A stretch of DNA of 64,000 nt from Mongoliimonas terrestris (GCF_001927285.1 NZ_MSIG01000002.1:124001-188000); one strand, 5' to 3'; numbered from the stretch's first letter, positions 36,485 to 46,168 are shown. Numbers and translations: made by a program. The notes: a model not told the origin generated them from the sequence alone.

Positions 36485-36976
36485 GGACCATGACGGTCGG
36501 GCGGGGGATGTGGCACCGGTCGGGTGAGTCCATGGTTGCCGTCGCCCTGCAAACCGCGCCTCGATACCCTCGACCTCGTCATCCCGACGAAAGTCGGGAT
36601 CCAGCCGGCGTCATATACCGCCTCACCCGCGCAGGAGTCGCCGCCGACGGTTGGATCCCGGCGTGCGCCGGGATGACGACCGAGGGACGCGCGGTCCGGC
36701 CCGTCAGGGCGCTCTGCACACACCGTAACTCGAACCCTCCATCGTTTGTGAGTCTTGCGCGGACCATGACGGTCGGGCGGAGGATGTGGCACCGGTCGGG
36801 TGAGTCCATGGTTGCCGTCGCCCTGCAAACCGCGCCTCGATACCCTCGACCTCGTCATCCCGACGAAAGTCGGGTTCCAGCCGGCGTCATATACCGCCTC
36901 ACCCGCGCAGGAGTCGCCGCCGACGGTTGGATCCCGGCGTTCGTCGGGATGACGACCGAGGGACGCGCGGTCCGGC
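36485..36976 (+). repeat. 216-bp direct repeat, two copies with 276-bp period
   Basis: Copies at 36485-36700 and 36761-36976 differ at only a few positions by eye. Each contains a family A hairpin and ends GACGCGCGGTCCGGC. The 60-bp spacer between them is unique. Confidence 0.92.
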
Positions 36977-37099
36977 AGCCCGCTTTCCATACACCTTAAA
37001 TCCGATCCTCCATTGAAGTGGATCCGCGCGGGGCATGACGATCGGGCTGGGACGGTGTACCGGTGGTGTCCCCTGCCCTCCTCGCGCAAGGCCCCGATC

Positions 37100-37786
37100 A
37101 TGACCTATCTGTTCGATCCGCACCCCGTCGTCAGCGTCCCGGTGGTCGGCACCGCGGCGCGGTTTCCGGTGCGCCGGGTGTTCTGCGTGGGGCGCAATTA
37201 TCGCGACCACGCCCTGGAGATGGGCCACGACCCGGACCGGGAGCCGCCCTTCTTCTTCACCAAGGACGCGACCACGCTCGTCACCGACGGCGGCGCCTTT
37301 CCGCTGCCGCGCGCGACCGGGGAGGTGCATCACGAGGTGGAACTGGTGGTCGCCTTGAAGGCGGGCGGGGCGGACGTGCGGCCGGAGGAGGCGCTTTCGC
37401 TCGTCTGCGGCTACGCGGTCGGGATCGACTTCACCCGCCGGGCGCTGCAGGCGGAGGCCAAGAAGGGCGGACGGCCGTGGGACACGGCGAAATCGTTCGA
37501 CGGGTCGGGACCGGTGTCGGCGATCGTGCCGGTGGAGGCCGTGGGCCATCCGGCGGCCGGGGCGATCTGGCTGGACGTGGCGGGCGCGCGCCGGCAGACG
37601 GGCGATCTTTCCCAGATGATCTGGAGCGTGCCGGAATTGATCGCCCACCTCTCGGGGTTGTTCCGGCTGGAGCCGGGCGACCTGATCTTCACCGGCACGC
37701 CCGCGGGCGTCGGGCCGGTGGCGGTGGGCGAGACGGTGACGTGCGGGGTCGAGGGCGTCGGCGCGCTGACGGTGGCGGTGGTCTGA
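37100..37786 (+). CDS. Fumarylacetoacetate hydrolase family protein
   Basis: A 228-residue FAH-fold enzyme similar to fumarylpyruvate hydrolases and acylpyruvases. FCVGRNYRDHALEMG near residue 30 is the family start, HHEVELVV carries the metal-binding Glu-x-Glu, and SLVCGYAVGIDFTRR the aspartate. The C-terminal half has PGDLIFTGTPAGVGPV, the most conserved FAH segment. The ATG at 37100 was chosen over an upstream start because the preceding 29 codons lie in repeat-derived sequence. The substrate is not evident from the context. Confidence 0.9.
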   Translation: MTYLFDPHPVVSVPVVGTAARFPVRRVFCVGRNYRDHALEMGHDPDREPPFFFTKDATTLVTDGGAFPLPRATGEVHHEVELVVALKAGGADVRPEEALSLVCGYAVGIDFTRRALQAEAKKGGRPWDTAKSFDGSGPVSAIVPVEAVGHPAAGAIWLDVAGARRQTGDLSQMIWSVPELIAHLSGLFRLEPGDLIFTGTPAGVGPVAVGETVTCGVEGVGALTVAVV

Positions 37787-37874
37787 GGGCGCCATCGGGC
37801 GCCTGTCGCCCTCACGATGGCGGCGAGCTAACGTCCGTAGCCGGGCAAAAAATTTGTTGAGGCGGCGAAGAGGC

Positions 37875-38918
37875 TCAGGCGGCGAAGAGGCCGGGGGATC
37901 GGAAGTGCAGGTGGGCGCGGTCGCCGAGCGCCGGCACGGTGCGGTCGTGCGGGGCGAGCGCCTCGACCTCCGCGTCGGTGCCGTCGAGCCGGACCGAGAG
38001 GCGGCGCGACGAGCCGGAACGGTGGAGCGAGGTGACGGTGCCGGAAAGCCCCTCTCCTTCGCCGGCAAGGCCCACGTGTTCGGGGCGGACATAGAGCACC
38101 GCCGGGCCATCGGACGGGCGGCGCGCGTCGGCCGGCAGCGGCACGGGCCGGCCGCCGAGGAGCGGGACGCCGTTGCGGACCTCCACGGGGATGCGGGTCG
38201 CCTCGCCGATGAAGTCGTAGACGAAGGGCGAGGCCGGCCGGTCGTAAATCTCCTCCGGCGCGCCGATCTGCTCGATCCGGCCGTTCGACATGACCACCAC
38301 CCGGTCGGCGAGGTCGAGCGCCTCCTCCTGGTCGTGGGTGACGAAGAGCGTGGTGTGGCCGGTCTGGTCGTGCAGCTGGCGCAGCCAGCGGCGGAGTTCC
38401 TTGCGGACCTTGGCGTCGAGGGCGCCGAAGGGCTCGTCGAGGAGGAGCACCTGAGGCTCAATGGCAAGGGCGCGGGCGAGCGCGACCCGCTGGCGCTGGC
38501 CGCCGGAGAGCTGCGCCGGATAGCGCTTGCCGAAGCCGCCGAGGTGGACGAGGTCGAGGAGGGTCTCCACCCGGCGGGCGATGTCGGCCTCGGCGGGACG
38601 GCGGGCGCGCGGCCGGGCGCGGAGGCCGAAGGCGATGTTGTCGGCGACGGTCATGTGCCGGAAGAGCGCGTAGTGCTGGAAGACGAAGCCGACGTTGCGC
38701 TCTCTGACGGACTTCAGGCTGGCGTCGGTGCCGCCGAAGAAGACCTGCCCGCTCGAGGGGAAATCGAGCCCGGCGATGATGCGCAGGAGCGTCGTCTTGC
38801 CGGAGCCGGACGGGCCGAGGAGCGCGACCAGCTCGCCGGACGCGACGGCAAGATCGACGCCGTGAAGGGCGGCGGTGTCGCCGAAGGCCTTGGTGATCTG
38901 GCGGATGTCGAGGTCCAT
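37875..38918 (-). CDS. cysA: Sulfate/thiosulfate ABC transporter ATP-binding protein (CysA-type), no permease nearby
   Basis: A 347-residue ATPase. Walker A is GPSGSGKTT at 35-43, the signature [15 protein letters not shown], Walker [12 protein letters not shown], and the C-terminal TOBE-like regulatory segment (about 240-347) resembles Cys[22 protein letters not shown] fits the sulfate subgroup. In most genomes cysA follows cysT and cysW; here it stands alone, so it would have to work with subunits encoded elsewhere. A 13-bp direct repeat flanks the stop codon (37861-37873 and 37878-37890). Confidence 0.85.
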   Translation of the reverse strand: MDLDIRQITKAFGDTAALHGVDLAVASGELVALLGPSGSGKTTLLRIIAGLDFPSSGQVFFGGTDASLKSVRERNVGFVFQHYALFRHMTVADNIAFGLRARPRARRPAEADIARRVETLLDLVHLGGFGKRYPAQLSGGQRQRVALARALAIEPQVLLLDEPFGALDAKVRKELRRWLRQLHDQTGHTTLFVTHDQEEALDLADRVVVMSNGRIEQIGAPEEIYDRPASPFVYDFIGEATRIPVEVRNGVPLLGGRPVPLPADARRPSDGPAVLYVRPEHVGLAGEGEGLSGTVTSLHRSGSSRRLSVRLDGTDAEVEALAPHDRTVPALGDRAHLHFRSPGLFAA

Positions 38919-39201
38919 GAAGGGCTCCGAGAGGGCGGGTCGGGCGCGGGCGCCGGGGTTTCGGGCCTGCTGCGGCGCACAGCACGCTGTCGATGCAGGC
39001 GAGCGGAGCCGGCGCGGGCAGCGAGTGTAGGGGAAAGGCCTTGAGATGGAAGGACGGCCGGACGCCGGATCGGGATGGGCGGCGCAATGCGACGGTTTGT
39101 TTTCGCGGCGACGTGAGAAAATCGTTCCGCCGGGCAGAGACGATCGCCATCCTCAGCGTCCGGGTGGGTGACATGGGGCGCGTGGGTCCGGAGGGACGGC
39201 T

Positions 39202-40263
39202 TTGACGTGGGATGCGGGCTATCGGTCGGTCGAGGATGTGCTGGCGGCGATCCGGGCGGCGGGTCGGTCCGTGGCGGCGGGCGGGCCGGCCGGCGGTGGC
39301 GGTGCGGCCGCGTCGGTCGCGGCGACCGAGATGGTCGCGGCGACCGACACGGTCGCGGGGGCGGATCTGCCGTCGGAGGATGTGGCGCGGGTGGCGGGAT
39401 GGGCGTTGACGGCGCTGTCCACCGTGGGCGCCGGGCCGGACGCGCCGCTGCCGCTGGACCCGCCGCCGCGGCGGGTGCGGATCGGCGATGCGCTCGGGGA
39501 CGGCTGCGATGCGGTGGCCGAGCCGGAGGCGGTGGAGGCGGCGTTCGGGTCGGTGGCGGCGGTGATGCCGGTGGGGCCTTACGAGGCCGTGCGGCGGCGC
39601 GGCGAGGATGCGCGGGCAGGCGACGTGCTGGTGCGGGCCGGGTCGGTTCTGACCGGGCTGCGGCGGGCGGCGCTGGCGGCGGGGGTGAGCGCGGTTGCGG
39701 GCTTGGGCGAGGTGGTGGCGGGGAATGCGGCGGGCGGCGGTTTGGTGCGCGGGTCGGACCTTGCGCCGCCGGATCCGGCCGTGCTGGCGGCGGCGCGGGA
39801 TCTCCTGGGCGGCGCGGGGGTTCGGGTGGTGGTGTCGGCGGATCCGATGGCGGATGCGCGGGCGCTCGCGGCGGCCGGCGCGACGGTGGCGGCGGCACGG
39901 ATCGCCATGCGGCCGGGCAGCGAGACGGCGCTGGTGATCGCGGCCGGCGAACCGGTGCTGGTGGTGCCGGCGCTCCTCGACGCGGTGGCGGCCGTGCGCA
40001 TCGGTCTTCTGGACGCGCTCGGCGAAACCGGGCAGGAGGAAGCGCCGGGAGCCCTCACCGGCCGCGTGACGTCGCAGGTCGGCATGACGGATCTCGTGCT
40101 GGTGGCGCGCGCGGGCGAGGACTGGACGCCGCTGGCGACCGGCACGTGGCCGCTTCGCGCGGTGCTGACGGCGGACGGCTGCCTGGTGCTGCCGCCGTCG
40201 AGCGAGGGGCTGGCTGCCGGCACGACGGTGCGGCCGCGGAGCCTTGAGGGTGAGACCTGGTGA
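39202..40263 (+). CDS. MoeA-related protein lacking the molybdopterin-binding motif
   Basis: A 353-residue protein. The C-terminus (ADGCLVLPPSSEGLAAGTTV) matches MoeA domain IV and the middle resembles MoeA domains II and III, but the SGG-S-G-D molybdopterin-binding loop is missing and replaced by VRVVVSADPMADARALAAAG. It is unlikely to be an active molybdotransferase. The TTG start at 39202 follows GGAGGGACG at good spacing. It overlaps the next moeA-like gene by four bases (GTGA), so the two are coupled and may form a complex. The N-terminal 55 residues are low-complexity. Confidence 0.72.
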   Translation: MTWDAGYRSVEDVLAAIRAAGRSVAAGGPAGGGGAAASVAATEMVAATDTVAGADLPSEDVARVAGWALTALSTVGAGPDAPLPLDPPPRRVRIGDALGDGCDAVAEPEAVEAAFGSVAAVMPVGPYEAVRRRGEDARAGDVLVRAGSVLTGLRRAALAAGVSAVAGLGEVVAGNAAGGGLVRGSDLAPPDPAVLAAARDLLGGAGVRVVVSADPMADARALAAAGATVAAARIAMRPGSETALVIAAGEPVLVVPALLDAVAAVRIGLLDALGETGQEEAPGALTGRVTSQVGMTDLVLVARAGEDWTPLATGTWPLRAVLTADGCLVLPPSSEGLAAGTTVRPRSLEGETW

Positions 40264-42377
40264 CCGACAGGGACCGGATGACCGAGACGACAGGCAAGAC
40301 GGCGCACGACATCGCACCGGGCGGAAGGGCGCCGGACGGATCGGCGCGGGCGGGTCAGCAGGCGGACGGGCCGGCGAAGGCCGGCGGGACGCGAGCCGTC
40401 GGGGCGCCGGACGGGCCGGCGGCTGGGGGCGTTGGGCTGGCGCAGGATCAGTTCCTGTCGGTGGTGTCGCGCGACGAGGCGGCGGCGCGGTTCCGGGCGG
40501 CGCTTCGGCCGCGGCCAGTGGGCACCGAGATGGTGGCTCTCGCCGACAGCCTCGGCCGGGTGCTGGCGGCGGACGTGGCGGCGCCGGTGGATGCGCCGCC
40601 GTTCGACCGCGCCGTGGTGGACGGCTTCGCGGTGCGGGCGGCGGACCTGACGGGCGCCAGCGAGGCGGCGCCGGTGCGGCTGCGGCTGACGGGCGAGACG
40701 ATCGCCTGCGGGGTTTCGCCGACGCGGCCGGTGGCGACCGGCATGGCGGCGACGATCGCCACCGGCGGGCCGATCCCGCGCGGGGCGGACGCGGTGGTGA
40801 TGATCGAATGGACGGAGCCGGACCCGATCGAGGCCGGCGTGGTGCGCGTGGGACGGCCGGTGCTGCCGGGGCAGAACGTGTCGTTCGCCGGCAGCGACAT
40901 TGCGCGCGGCGAGATCCTGATCCGCCGGGGCAGCCTGATCGGGGCGCGCGAGATCGGCATGCTGGCGACGGTGGGGCTCGCGTCCGTGCCGGTGGTGCGG
41001 CGGCCGGTGGTGGCGGTGCTCTCCACCGGCGACGAGCTGGTGGCGCCCGGAGAGGCGCTGCGGCCGGCGGCCGTCTACGACGCCAACGGGCCGATGGTGG
41101 CGGCGGCCGTGGCGGAGAACGGATGCGTGCCGCTTCTCCTCGGCGCCATTCCGGACGACGCGGCGGCGCTGCGCGCGGCGATCGACGACGCGTTCGAAAG
41201 GGCCGACGCGGTGATCCTCTCCGGCGGGACATCCAAGGGCGCGGGGGACCTCACCTACCGGCTGGTGGCGGGCCTCGGGGAGCCCGGGATCGTGGTGCAC
41301 GGGGTGGCGCTGAAGCCCGGCAAGCCGCTGCTTCTCGCCGTCGCGGACGGCAAGCCGGTGGTGGTGCTGCCGGGCTTTCCGACCTCGGCCATGTTCACCT
41401 TCCACGACCTGGTGGCGCCGGTGCTGCGCCTGATGGCCGGGCTGCCGGAGCGGGCGGAGACGACCGTGACGGCGACCCTGCCGGCGCGGGTGCCGTCGGA
41501 CCTCGGGCGGACCGAGTTCGTGATGGTGTCGCTGATCGCGCGCGGCGGCGAACGGCTCGCCTACCCGCTCGGCAAGGGCTCCGGCGCGGTGACGGCCTTC
41601 GGGCGGGCGGACGGGTTCTTCTCCATCGACGCGCTGGCGGACCACGCGCTGGCCGGCGCGACCGTGGCGGTGACGCTGCTGTCGGGGTCGGCGGAGGCGC
41701 CGGATCTGGCCATCGTGGGGAGCCATTGCGTGGGGCTCGACGCGGTGACGGGCGTGCTCGCCGACGGCGGCTGGACGAGCCGGGTGGTACCGGTCGGCAG
41801 CCTCGGCGGGCTGGCGGCGCTGAAGCGGGGCGAGTGCGACCTCGCCCCCATCCACCTGATCCATCCGGAGACGGGCCGCTACAACGTGAACCACCTGGAT
41901 CCGGACATGACGCTGATCCCCGGCTGGCTGCGCCGGCAGGGCATCGTGTTCCGCGCCGACGACGGGCGGTTCGCCGGGCGCGACCTCGACCAGGTGCTGG
42001 CGCTGGTGGCAACAGTGCCGGACCTTCTGATGGTGAACCGCAACGCCGGGTCCGGCACGCGGCTGCTGATGGACCGGCTCCTGAAGGGGCTTCGGCCCGC
42101 GGGTTACTGGAACCAGCCGAAATCGCACAACGCGGTGGGCGCGGCGGTGGCGCAGGGCCGGGCGGACTGGGGGCTCGCCATCGAGCCGGTGGCGCGGGAC
42201 AACGGGCTCGGCTTCCTGGCGGTCGGGCCGGAGCACTACGACTTCGCGGCGCGGACGGCGGACCTGGATCGGCCGGCGATGGCGGCGTTCCGGGCGGCGC
42301 TCGACGATCCGGCGGTGGCCGAACGGCTCGCCGCGCTCGGGTTCACGCGGGCGAACGGCAACGGCGTCAGCGGTTGA
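40260..42377 (+). CDS. Molybdopterin molybdotransferase MoeA fused to a periplasmic-binding-like domain
   Basis: A 705-residue fusion. Residues about 60-470 are a complete MoeA: DAPPFDRAVVDGFAV, GGPIPRGADAVVMIEW, LSTGDELV, the molybdopterin loop SGGTSKGAGDLTY with Ser321, and LPGFPTSAMF. Residues from about 480 form a periplasmic-binding-protein-like domain (VGSHCVGLDAV, NRNAGSGTRLLMDRLL, VAQGRADWGLAIEP) of the type seen in the HTH protein just downstream. There is no signal peptide, so the binding domain is cytoplasmic, perhaps sensing molybdate, tungstate or a pterin. The GTG start overlaps the upstream stop by four bases. Confidence 0.88.
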   Translation: MTDRDRMTETTGKTAHDIAPGGRAPDGSARAGQQADGPAKAGGTRAVGAPDGPAAGGVGLAQDQFLSVVSRDEAAARFRAALRPRPVGTEMVALADSLGRVLAADVAAPVDAPPFDRAVVDGFAVRAADLTGASEAAPVRLRLTGETIACGVSPTRPVATGMAATIATGGPIPRGADAVVMIEWTEPDPIEAGVVRVGRPVLPGQNVSFAGSDIARGEILIRRGSLIGAREIGMLATVGLASVPVVRRPVVAVLSTGDELVAPGEALRPAAVYDANGPMVAAAVAENGCVPLLLGAIPDDAAALRAAIDDAFERADAVILSGGTSKGAGDLTYRLVAGLGEPGIVVHGVALKPGKPLLLAVADGKPVVVLPGFPTSAMFTFHDLVAPVLRLMAGLPERAETTVTATLPARVPSDLGRTEFVMVSLIARGGERLAYPLGKGSGAVTAFGRADGFFSIDALADHALAGATVAVTLLSGSAEAPDLAIVGSHCVGLDAVTGVLADGGWTSRVVPVGSLGGLAALKRGECDLAPIHLIHPETGRYNVNHLDPDMTLIPGWLRRQGIVFRADDGRFAGRDLDQVLALVATVPDLLMVNRNAGSGTRLLMDRLLKGLRPAGYWNQPKSHNAVGAAVAQGRADWGLAIEPVARDNGLGFLAVGPEHYDFAARTADLDRPAMAAFRAALDDPAVAERLAALGFTRANGNGVSG

Positions 42378-43257
42378 GAAGCACCTGTCCGGCTTCGGAC
42401 ACGTCGTAGCCGCCGAACTCCTCCGCCCGGGCGGCGAAGCGCGGCTGGCGCATGAAGGCGAAGAGCGCCTGCGGGCCGGGCTCGAAATAGCTGCGGCGTT
42501 TGAGGACGAGGTCGAACCGCTCCCAGACGAGGGGCAGGAAGTCGAGCCCGTGGGCGTCGGCGACGCTGCGCGGGGCGATGCCGCAGTCGGCCCGGCCAGC
42601 TCTCACCGCGTGGGCGAGTTCGGAGCCGGTGGCGGCCGGCGGGCCGGCGACGGCGATGACGTCCGCATCCCGCCCGGCGCGCTTCAGCATGGCCTCCAGG
42701 AGGAGTTGCGCGCCGGCGCCGGGCTGGCGGACCGCGAAGCGGAGGTCGCGGTCGAGCGCCTCCACGATGCTCTCCACGCCCTTCGGATTGCCGGCCGGCA
42801 CCACGAGCCCCTGCTCCCGGCGGGCGAAGCCGATCACGACGGCGTCGCTGAGCGCCGGCTCGGCCGAGACGAGCGCCGCGTTGGGCGAGACGGTTTCGTC
42901 GGCGGCGTGGAAGTGGATGGCGGCGATCTGGGCGTCGCCCGCCGTCAGCCGCTCCAGGCCGCGGGCGCTGCCTTCCGCCAGGATGGCAAGGCCACAGCCG
43001 GATTCGCGCACGGACCATTCCAGGAGAAGGTCGTGGCTGCCCGCCACGATGGGCGGCGGCTGGGCCGCCGTGAAGCCCGCGGGCGTGACCATGCCGGCGT
43101 TGAGCCAACTGTCCAGGGCCGAACGAGGGAACAGCCACTTGCCCGTGACCTTGGTGCACGGAATGGCGCCTTCGGCCACCAGTTCGTAGAGCTTGCGCTC
43201 CTTGATCCTCAGGTAGTCGGCGGTCTCTGCGGTGGTGAAGTAGACATCCTGGAGCAT
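42367..43257 (-). CDS. Helix-turn-helix regulator with periplasmic-binding-like ligand domain
   Basis: A 296-residue predicted transcription regulator. Residues 1-55 form an excisionase/MerR-like winged HTH (FTTAETADYLRIKERKLYEL ... KWLFP). Residues about 70-290 form a substrate-binding domain with HDLLLEWSV, FAVRQPGAGAQLLLEAML and AGRADCGIAPRSVADAHGL, resembling the C-terminal domain of the neighbouring MoeA fusion. It converges on that gene, the coding ends overlapping by 11 bases. It probably senses the same ligand and controls molybdenum-cofactor genes. The ATG at 43257 starts exactly before the HTH. Confidence 0.82.
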   Translation of the reverse strand: MLQDVYFTTAETADYLRIKERKLYELVAEGAIPCTKVTGKWLFPRSALDSWLNAGMVTPAGFTAAQPPPIVAGSHDLLLEWSVRESGCGLAILAEGSARGLERLTAGDAQIAAIHFHAADETVSPNAALVSAEPALSDAVVIGFARREQGLVVPAGNPKGVESIVEALDRDLRFAVRQPGAGAQLLLEAMLKRAGRDADVIAVAGPPAATGSELAHAVRAGRADCGIAPRSVADAHGLDFLPLVWERFDLVLKRRSYFEPGPQALFAFMRQPRFAARAEEFGGYDVSEAGQVLLNR

Positions 43258-43457
43258 GCGGCAGGAACCATCAGTGGCGTCTGGACGGAAGCAGGCGGCG
43301 GGGCCTCCGCCTGATCGAATCACCGTCGAAGCGAACCGGGGGACCATCAGTTTCGGGCAAAGTTCCCATCAGGAGAATGCGATAAATTTCCATCATGCAA
43401 GCAGTTTCCACTACCTGCGCGCTTATGGACTCTGCTCCCGGCGGTCGGCGCGTGGTG

Positions 43458-44990
43458 TCAGGGCGCCACGGGTCTGACGCGGGGAAAGCGGGCCCGGGCC
43501 TCCAGGTCGTCAAGGTCCATGTGATTGCGGATGTAGGCGCGGCTGGCGTCCTGCGGCGGCTGGTAGTCCCATGGCGCAAGGGTGCCGATGGTGAGCGCGC
43601 CGACCACCAGATGGCGGCGGCGCTGGCTCTCGCGGACGGCGGCGTCGAGGGCCTGAAGGTCCCAGCGGGCGGCCACCTCGGCACGGAAGGCCGCGACGGT
43701 CTCCGCGTGGGCGGGATCGGCGGCCAGGTTGGTGCGCTCCAGGGGATCGGCGGCGAGGTCGTAGAGCTGGTCCGGGTCGGCGGGGCTGTGGACGAACTTC
43801 CATCGATCGCGACGGATCATCAGAAGCGGCGCGACGGCGCCCTCGGCGAGATATTCGCCGATCACCTCGTCGTGGCCGCCGCGTCCCTCGCAATGAGGCA
43901 GGAGGCTGCGGCCCTCCACCGGCGTGGCGAAGGGCATACCCTCGCCGCCGGTGGCGAGGTCGACGAGGGTCGGCAGCATGTCGACCAGGGAGACGGCGGC
44001 GGGAACGCGCGCCGGCGCGAAGGCGCCGGGGGCGTGGACCACGAGCGGCACCCGGCAGGCGCCCTCGAAATAGCTCATCTTGTACCAGAGGCCGCGCTCG
44101 CCCAGCATCTCGCCGTGGTCGGAGGTGATCATGGTGACGGTCTTGTCGGCAAGGCCGGTGGCCCTGAGGGCCCCCATGATGCGGCCGACGTTGTCGTCCA
44201 CGTAGGTGATGGCGCCATAGTAGGCGCGGCGGGCGGCGCGCACCTGTGCTTCGGTCACCTCCACGGCGTCCATGTCGCAGACCGCCCAGAGCCGCTTCTC
44301 GTGCGGCGTCATGGCGGCGCGGTCGAGCGGCACCTTCGGCAGGTCGATGGCGTCGTTTGGATAAAGGGTCCAGTACTTTTCCGGGATGGCGAACGGGTCG
44401 TGCGGGTGGGTGAGCGAGACCACGAGGCAGAAGGGGCGCGGATCGGTGCCGCGCACCTGGTCGTAGATCGCCCGCTCGGCGGCGAAGACGACCTCGTCGT
44501 CGAAATCCATCTGGTTGGTGCGCACGCACATGCCGGCGTCGGTGACCGAACTCATGTTGTGGTACCAGCTCGGCCGGTCGTGCGGGCGGTCCCAGTCAGG
44601 CGTCCAGCCGAAGTCGGCGGGGTAGATGTCGGTGGTCAGACGCTCCTCGAAGCCGTGCAGCTGATCCGGCCCGCAGAAATGCATTTTGCCAGACAAGATC
44701 GTGCGGTAGCCGGCGCGGCGCAGGTAGTGCGCGAAGGTCGGGATGTCCGAGCGGAACTCCGAGGCGTTGTCGTAGGCGCCGGTCTTCGACGGCAGCCGGC
44801 CGGACATGAAGACCGCCCGCGACGGCGAGCAGAGCGGGCTGTTGCAGTAGGCCGCGTCGAACACCACGCCCTCGGCGGCAAGGCGCGACATCACCGGCGC
44901 CTGCACCAGTGGGTGGCCGTGGAAGGGCAGCACCGCGGGCGCCATCTGGTCGGCCATCACGATGACGATGTTCATGCCGCGGGTGGTCAT
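43458..44990 (-). CDS. betC: Choline-sulfatase
   Basis: A 510-residue cytoplasmic sulfatase that hydrolyses choline-O-sulfate to choline and sulfate, feeding betaine synthesis. NIVIVMADQMAPAVLPFHG near the start, and CNSPLCSPSR with Cys54 as the residue converted to formylglycine, match the BetC family; the length fits too. SGKMHFCGPDQLHGFEERL and HGEMLGERGLWYKM are further sulfatase elements. The ATG at 44990 gives the same N-terminus as known choline sulfatases. It is divergent from a LysR gene of the choline-sulfate type, with a 19-bp inverted repeat between them. Confidence 0.94.
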   Translation of the reverse strand: MTTRGMNIVIVMADQMAPAVLPFHGHPLVQAPVMSRLAAEGVVFDAAYCNSPLCSPSRAVFMSGRLPSKTGAYDNASEFRSDIPTFAHYLRRAGYRTILSGKMHFCGPDQLHGFEERLTTDIYPADFGWTPDWDRPHDRPSWYHNMSSVTDAGMCVRTNQMDFDDEVVFAAERAIYDQVRGTDPRPFCLVVSLTHPHDPFAIPEKYWTLYPNDAIDLPKVPLDRAAMTPHEKRLWAVCDMDAVEVTEAQVRAARRAYYGAITYVDDNVGRIMGALRATGLADKTVTMITSDHGEMLGERGLWYKMSYFEGACRVPLVVHAPGAFAPARVPAAVSLVDMLPTLVDLATGGEGMPFATPVEGRSLLPHCEGRGGHDEVIGEYLAEGAVAPLLMIRRDRWKFVHSPADPDQLYDLAADPLERTNLAADPAHAETVAAFRAEVAARWDLQALDAAVRESQRRRHLVVGALTIGTLAPWDYQPPQDASRAYIRNHMDLDDLEARARFPRVRPVAP

Positions 44991-45094
44991 GCGGGCGGGT
45001 CTCCGGTGGGTCAGGGCGCCGGCTGCGCGATCCGTAGCGAATCGGTGAAGGCTCCGGCTGCGCAGTCTTGTGGGATGATGCGTGTGCATGTGAG

Positions 45095-45113
45095 ACGGGC
45101 TAATCTGGCCCGT
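45095..45113. promoter_or_regulatory. Inverted repeat between betC and its LysR regulator
   Basis: ACGGGC-N7-GCCCGT lies 18 bases before the regulator start and 104 bases upstream of betC. A perfect 6-bp dyad in a divergent LysR promoter region is a plausible regulator binding site. Confidence 0.5.
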
Positions 45114-45130
45114 AAAGCGGTCCCGTTCTC

Positions 45131-46084
45131 ATGGACCCATGCGTGGAACTCATGCGACTGTCGCTCCTAAGATCACGCCTCAACGAGATCGCCGTGTTTG
45201 AATGCGCGGCCCGGGCGGGCAGTTTCAGCGCGGCCGGGCGGGAGCTCGGCATGACCCAGTCGGCCGTCAGCCACCATATCGCCGCGCTGGAGGCGGACAT
45301 GGGCGTGCGCCTGTTCGACCGGATCTGGCGCGGCGTGGTTCTGACGGACGCCGGGACGCAGCTGTTCGGCAGCGCGCGGCTGGGGCTGGACACGCTCGCC
45401 AAGGGGATGGACGACGCCCGCGCCGCCGGCCGGCGGGCGCAGCTGACGATCCTGACCGACTTCGCCTTCGCGGCCTTCTGGCTGATCCCGCGCCTCGCGG
45501 ATCTGAGACACGTGGTGGGCGGCGCCGACGTGCAGGTGGTGACCACCCAGGAGGCCCACTTTCCGGCCGGCGGGGTGGTGCATGTGGCCGTCCTCTTCGG
45601 CACGCAGGCGCCGGAGGGCTGGACGTCGGTCCGGCTCGTGGACGAGTGGGTGGCGCCGATCGCCAGCCCCGCGCTCGCCGCCGAGATCGGGACGGGCGGT
45701 GCCGCCGCGTTCGCGGACGCGCCGCTTCTCCACCTGGAATCGGAGCGGGCGGACGCGTGGCTGACCTGGCGCAGCTATCTGGAGCGACTGGACGCGCCGA
45801 CGGTTCGCCGGGCGGCGGACTTCACCTTCAACAACTATCCGCTGCTGGTGCAGGCGGCGATCGGCGGACAGGGCGTCGCGCTCGGCTGGCGGTCGCTTTC
45901 CGACGACCTCGTCCGGCGGGGGCTGGTGACGCCGGTCGGCCCGGCCGTGCATGTGCCGGAGCGCGGCTACGACATGATGGTGCCGGACCGGTCGCCGCAT
46001 CCCGTTCCGGTGGCGGCGTTGCAGGCCTGGATGATCGAGGCCTTCACGGAGCCGGCGCGCGCGGGGGCCGCGGCGGACGGGTGA
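45131..46084 (+). CDS. LysR-family regulator of choline-sulfate utilisation
   Basis: A 317-residue LysR regulator. The winged HTH lies at about 16-75 (RLNEIAVFECAARAGSFSAAG ... AVSHHIAALE), followed by a substrate-binding domain. The divergent position next to betC and the sequence match the choline-sulfatase transcription factor group of alpha- and gammaproteobacteria. The start is uncertain: the ATG at 45131 and an ATG seven codons further are both possible. The inverted repeat at 45095-45113 is a candidate operator shared with betC. Confidence 0.88.
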   Translation: MDPCVELMRLSLLRSRLNEIAVFECAARAGSFSAAGRELGMTQSAVSHHIAALEADMGVRLFDRIWRGVVLTDAGTQLFGSARLGLDTLAKGMDDARAAGRRAQLTILTDFAFAAFWLIPRLADLRHVVGGADVQVVTTQEAHFPAGGVVHVAVLFGTQAPEGWTSVRLVDEWVAPIASPALAAEIGTGGAAAFADAPLLHLESERADAWLTWRSYLERLDAPTVRRAADFTFNNYPLLVQAAIGGQGVALGWRSLSDDLVRRGLVTPVGPAVHVPERGYDMMVPDRSPHPVPVAALQAWMIEAFTEPARAGAAADG

Positions 46085-46168
46085 GCATCACGCACCGGGA
46101 CCGAACTTATCGCAGCCGACGGGGTTGGACGCCAGACGGGACACTGCCGACCACGGGAGGACCGCACG

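Larger units (their letters stand above)
36276..37099. other. 824-bp repeat-rich intergenic region
   Basis: No gene is supported. It contains family B elements at about 36299-36332, 36408-36438 and 36461-36496, two family A palindromes, and a 216-bp direct repeat (36485-36700 and 36761-36976). ORFs crossing it encode repeat-derived peptides. Confidence 0.88.
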
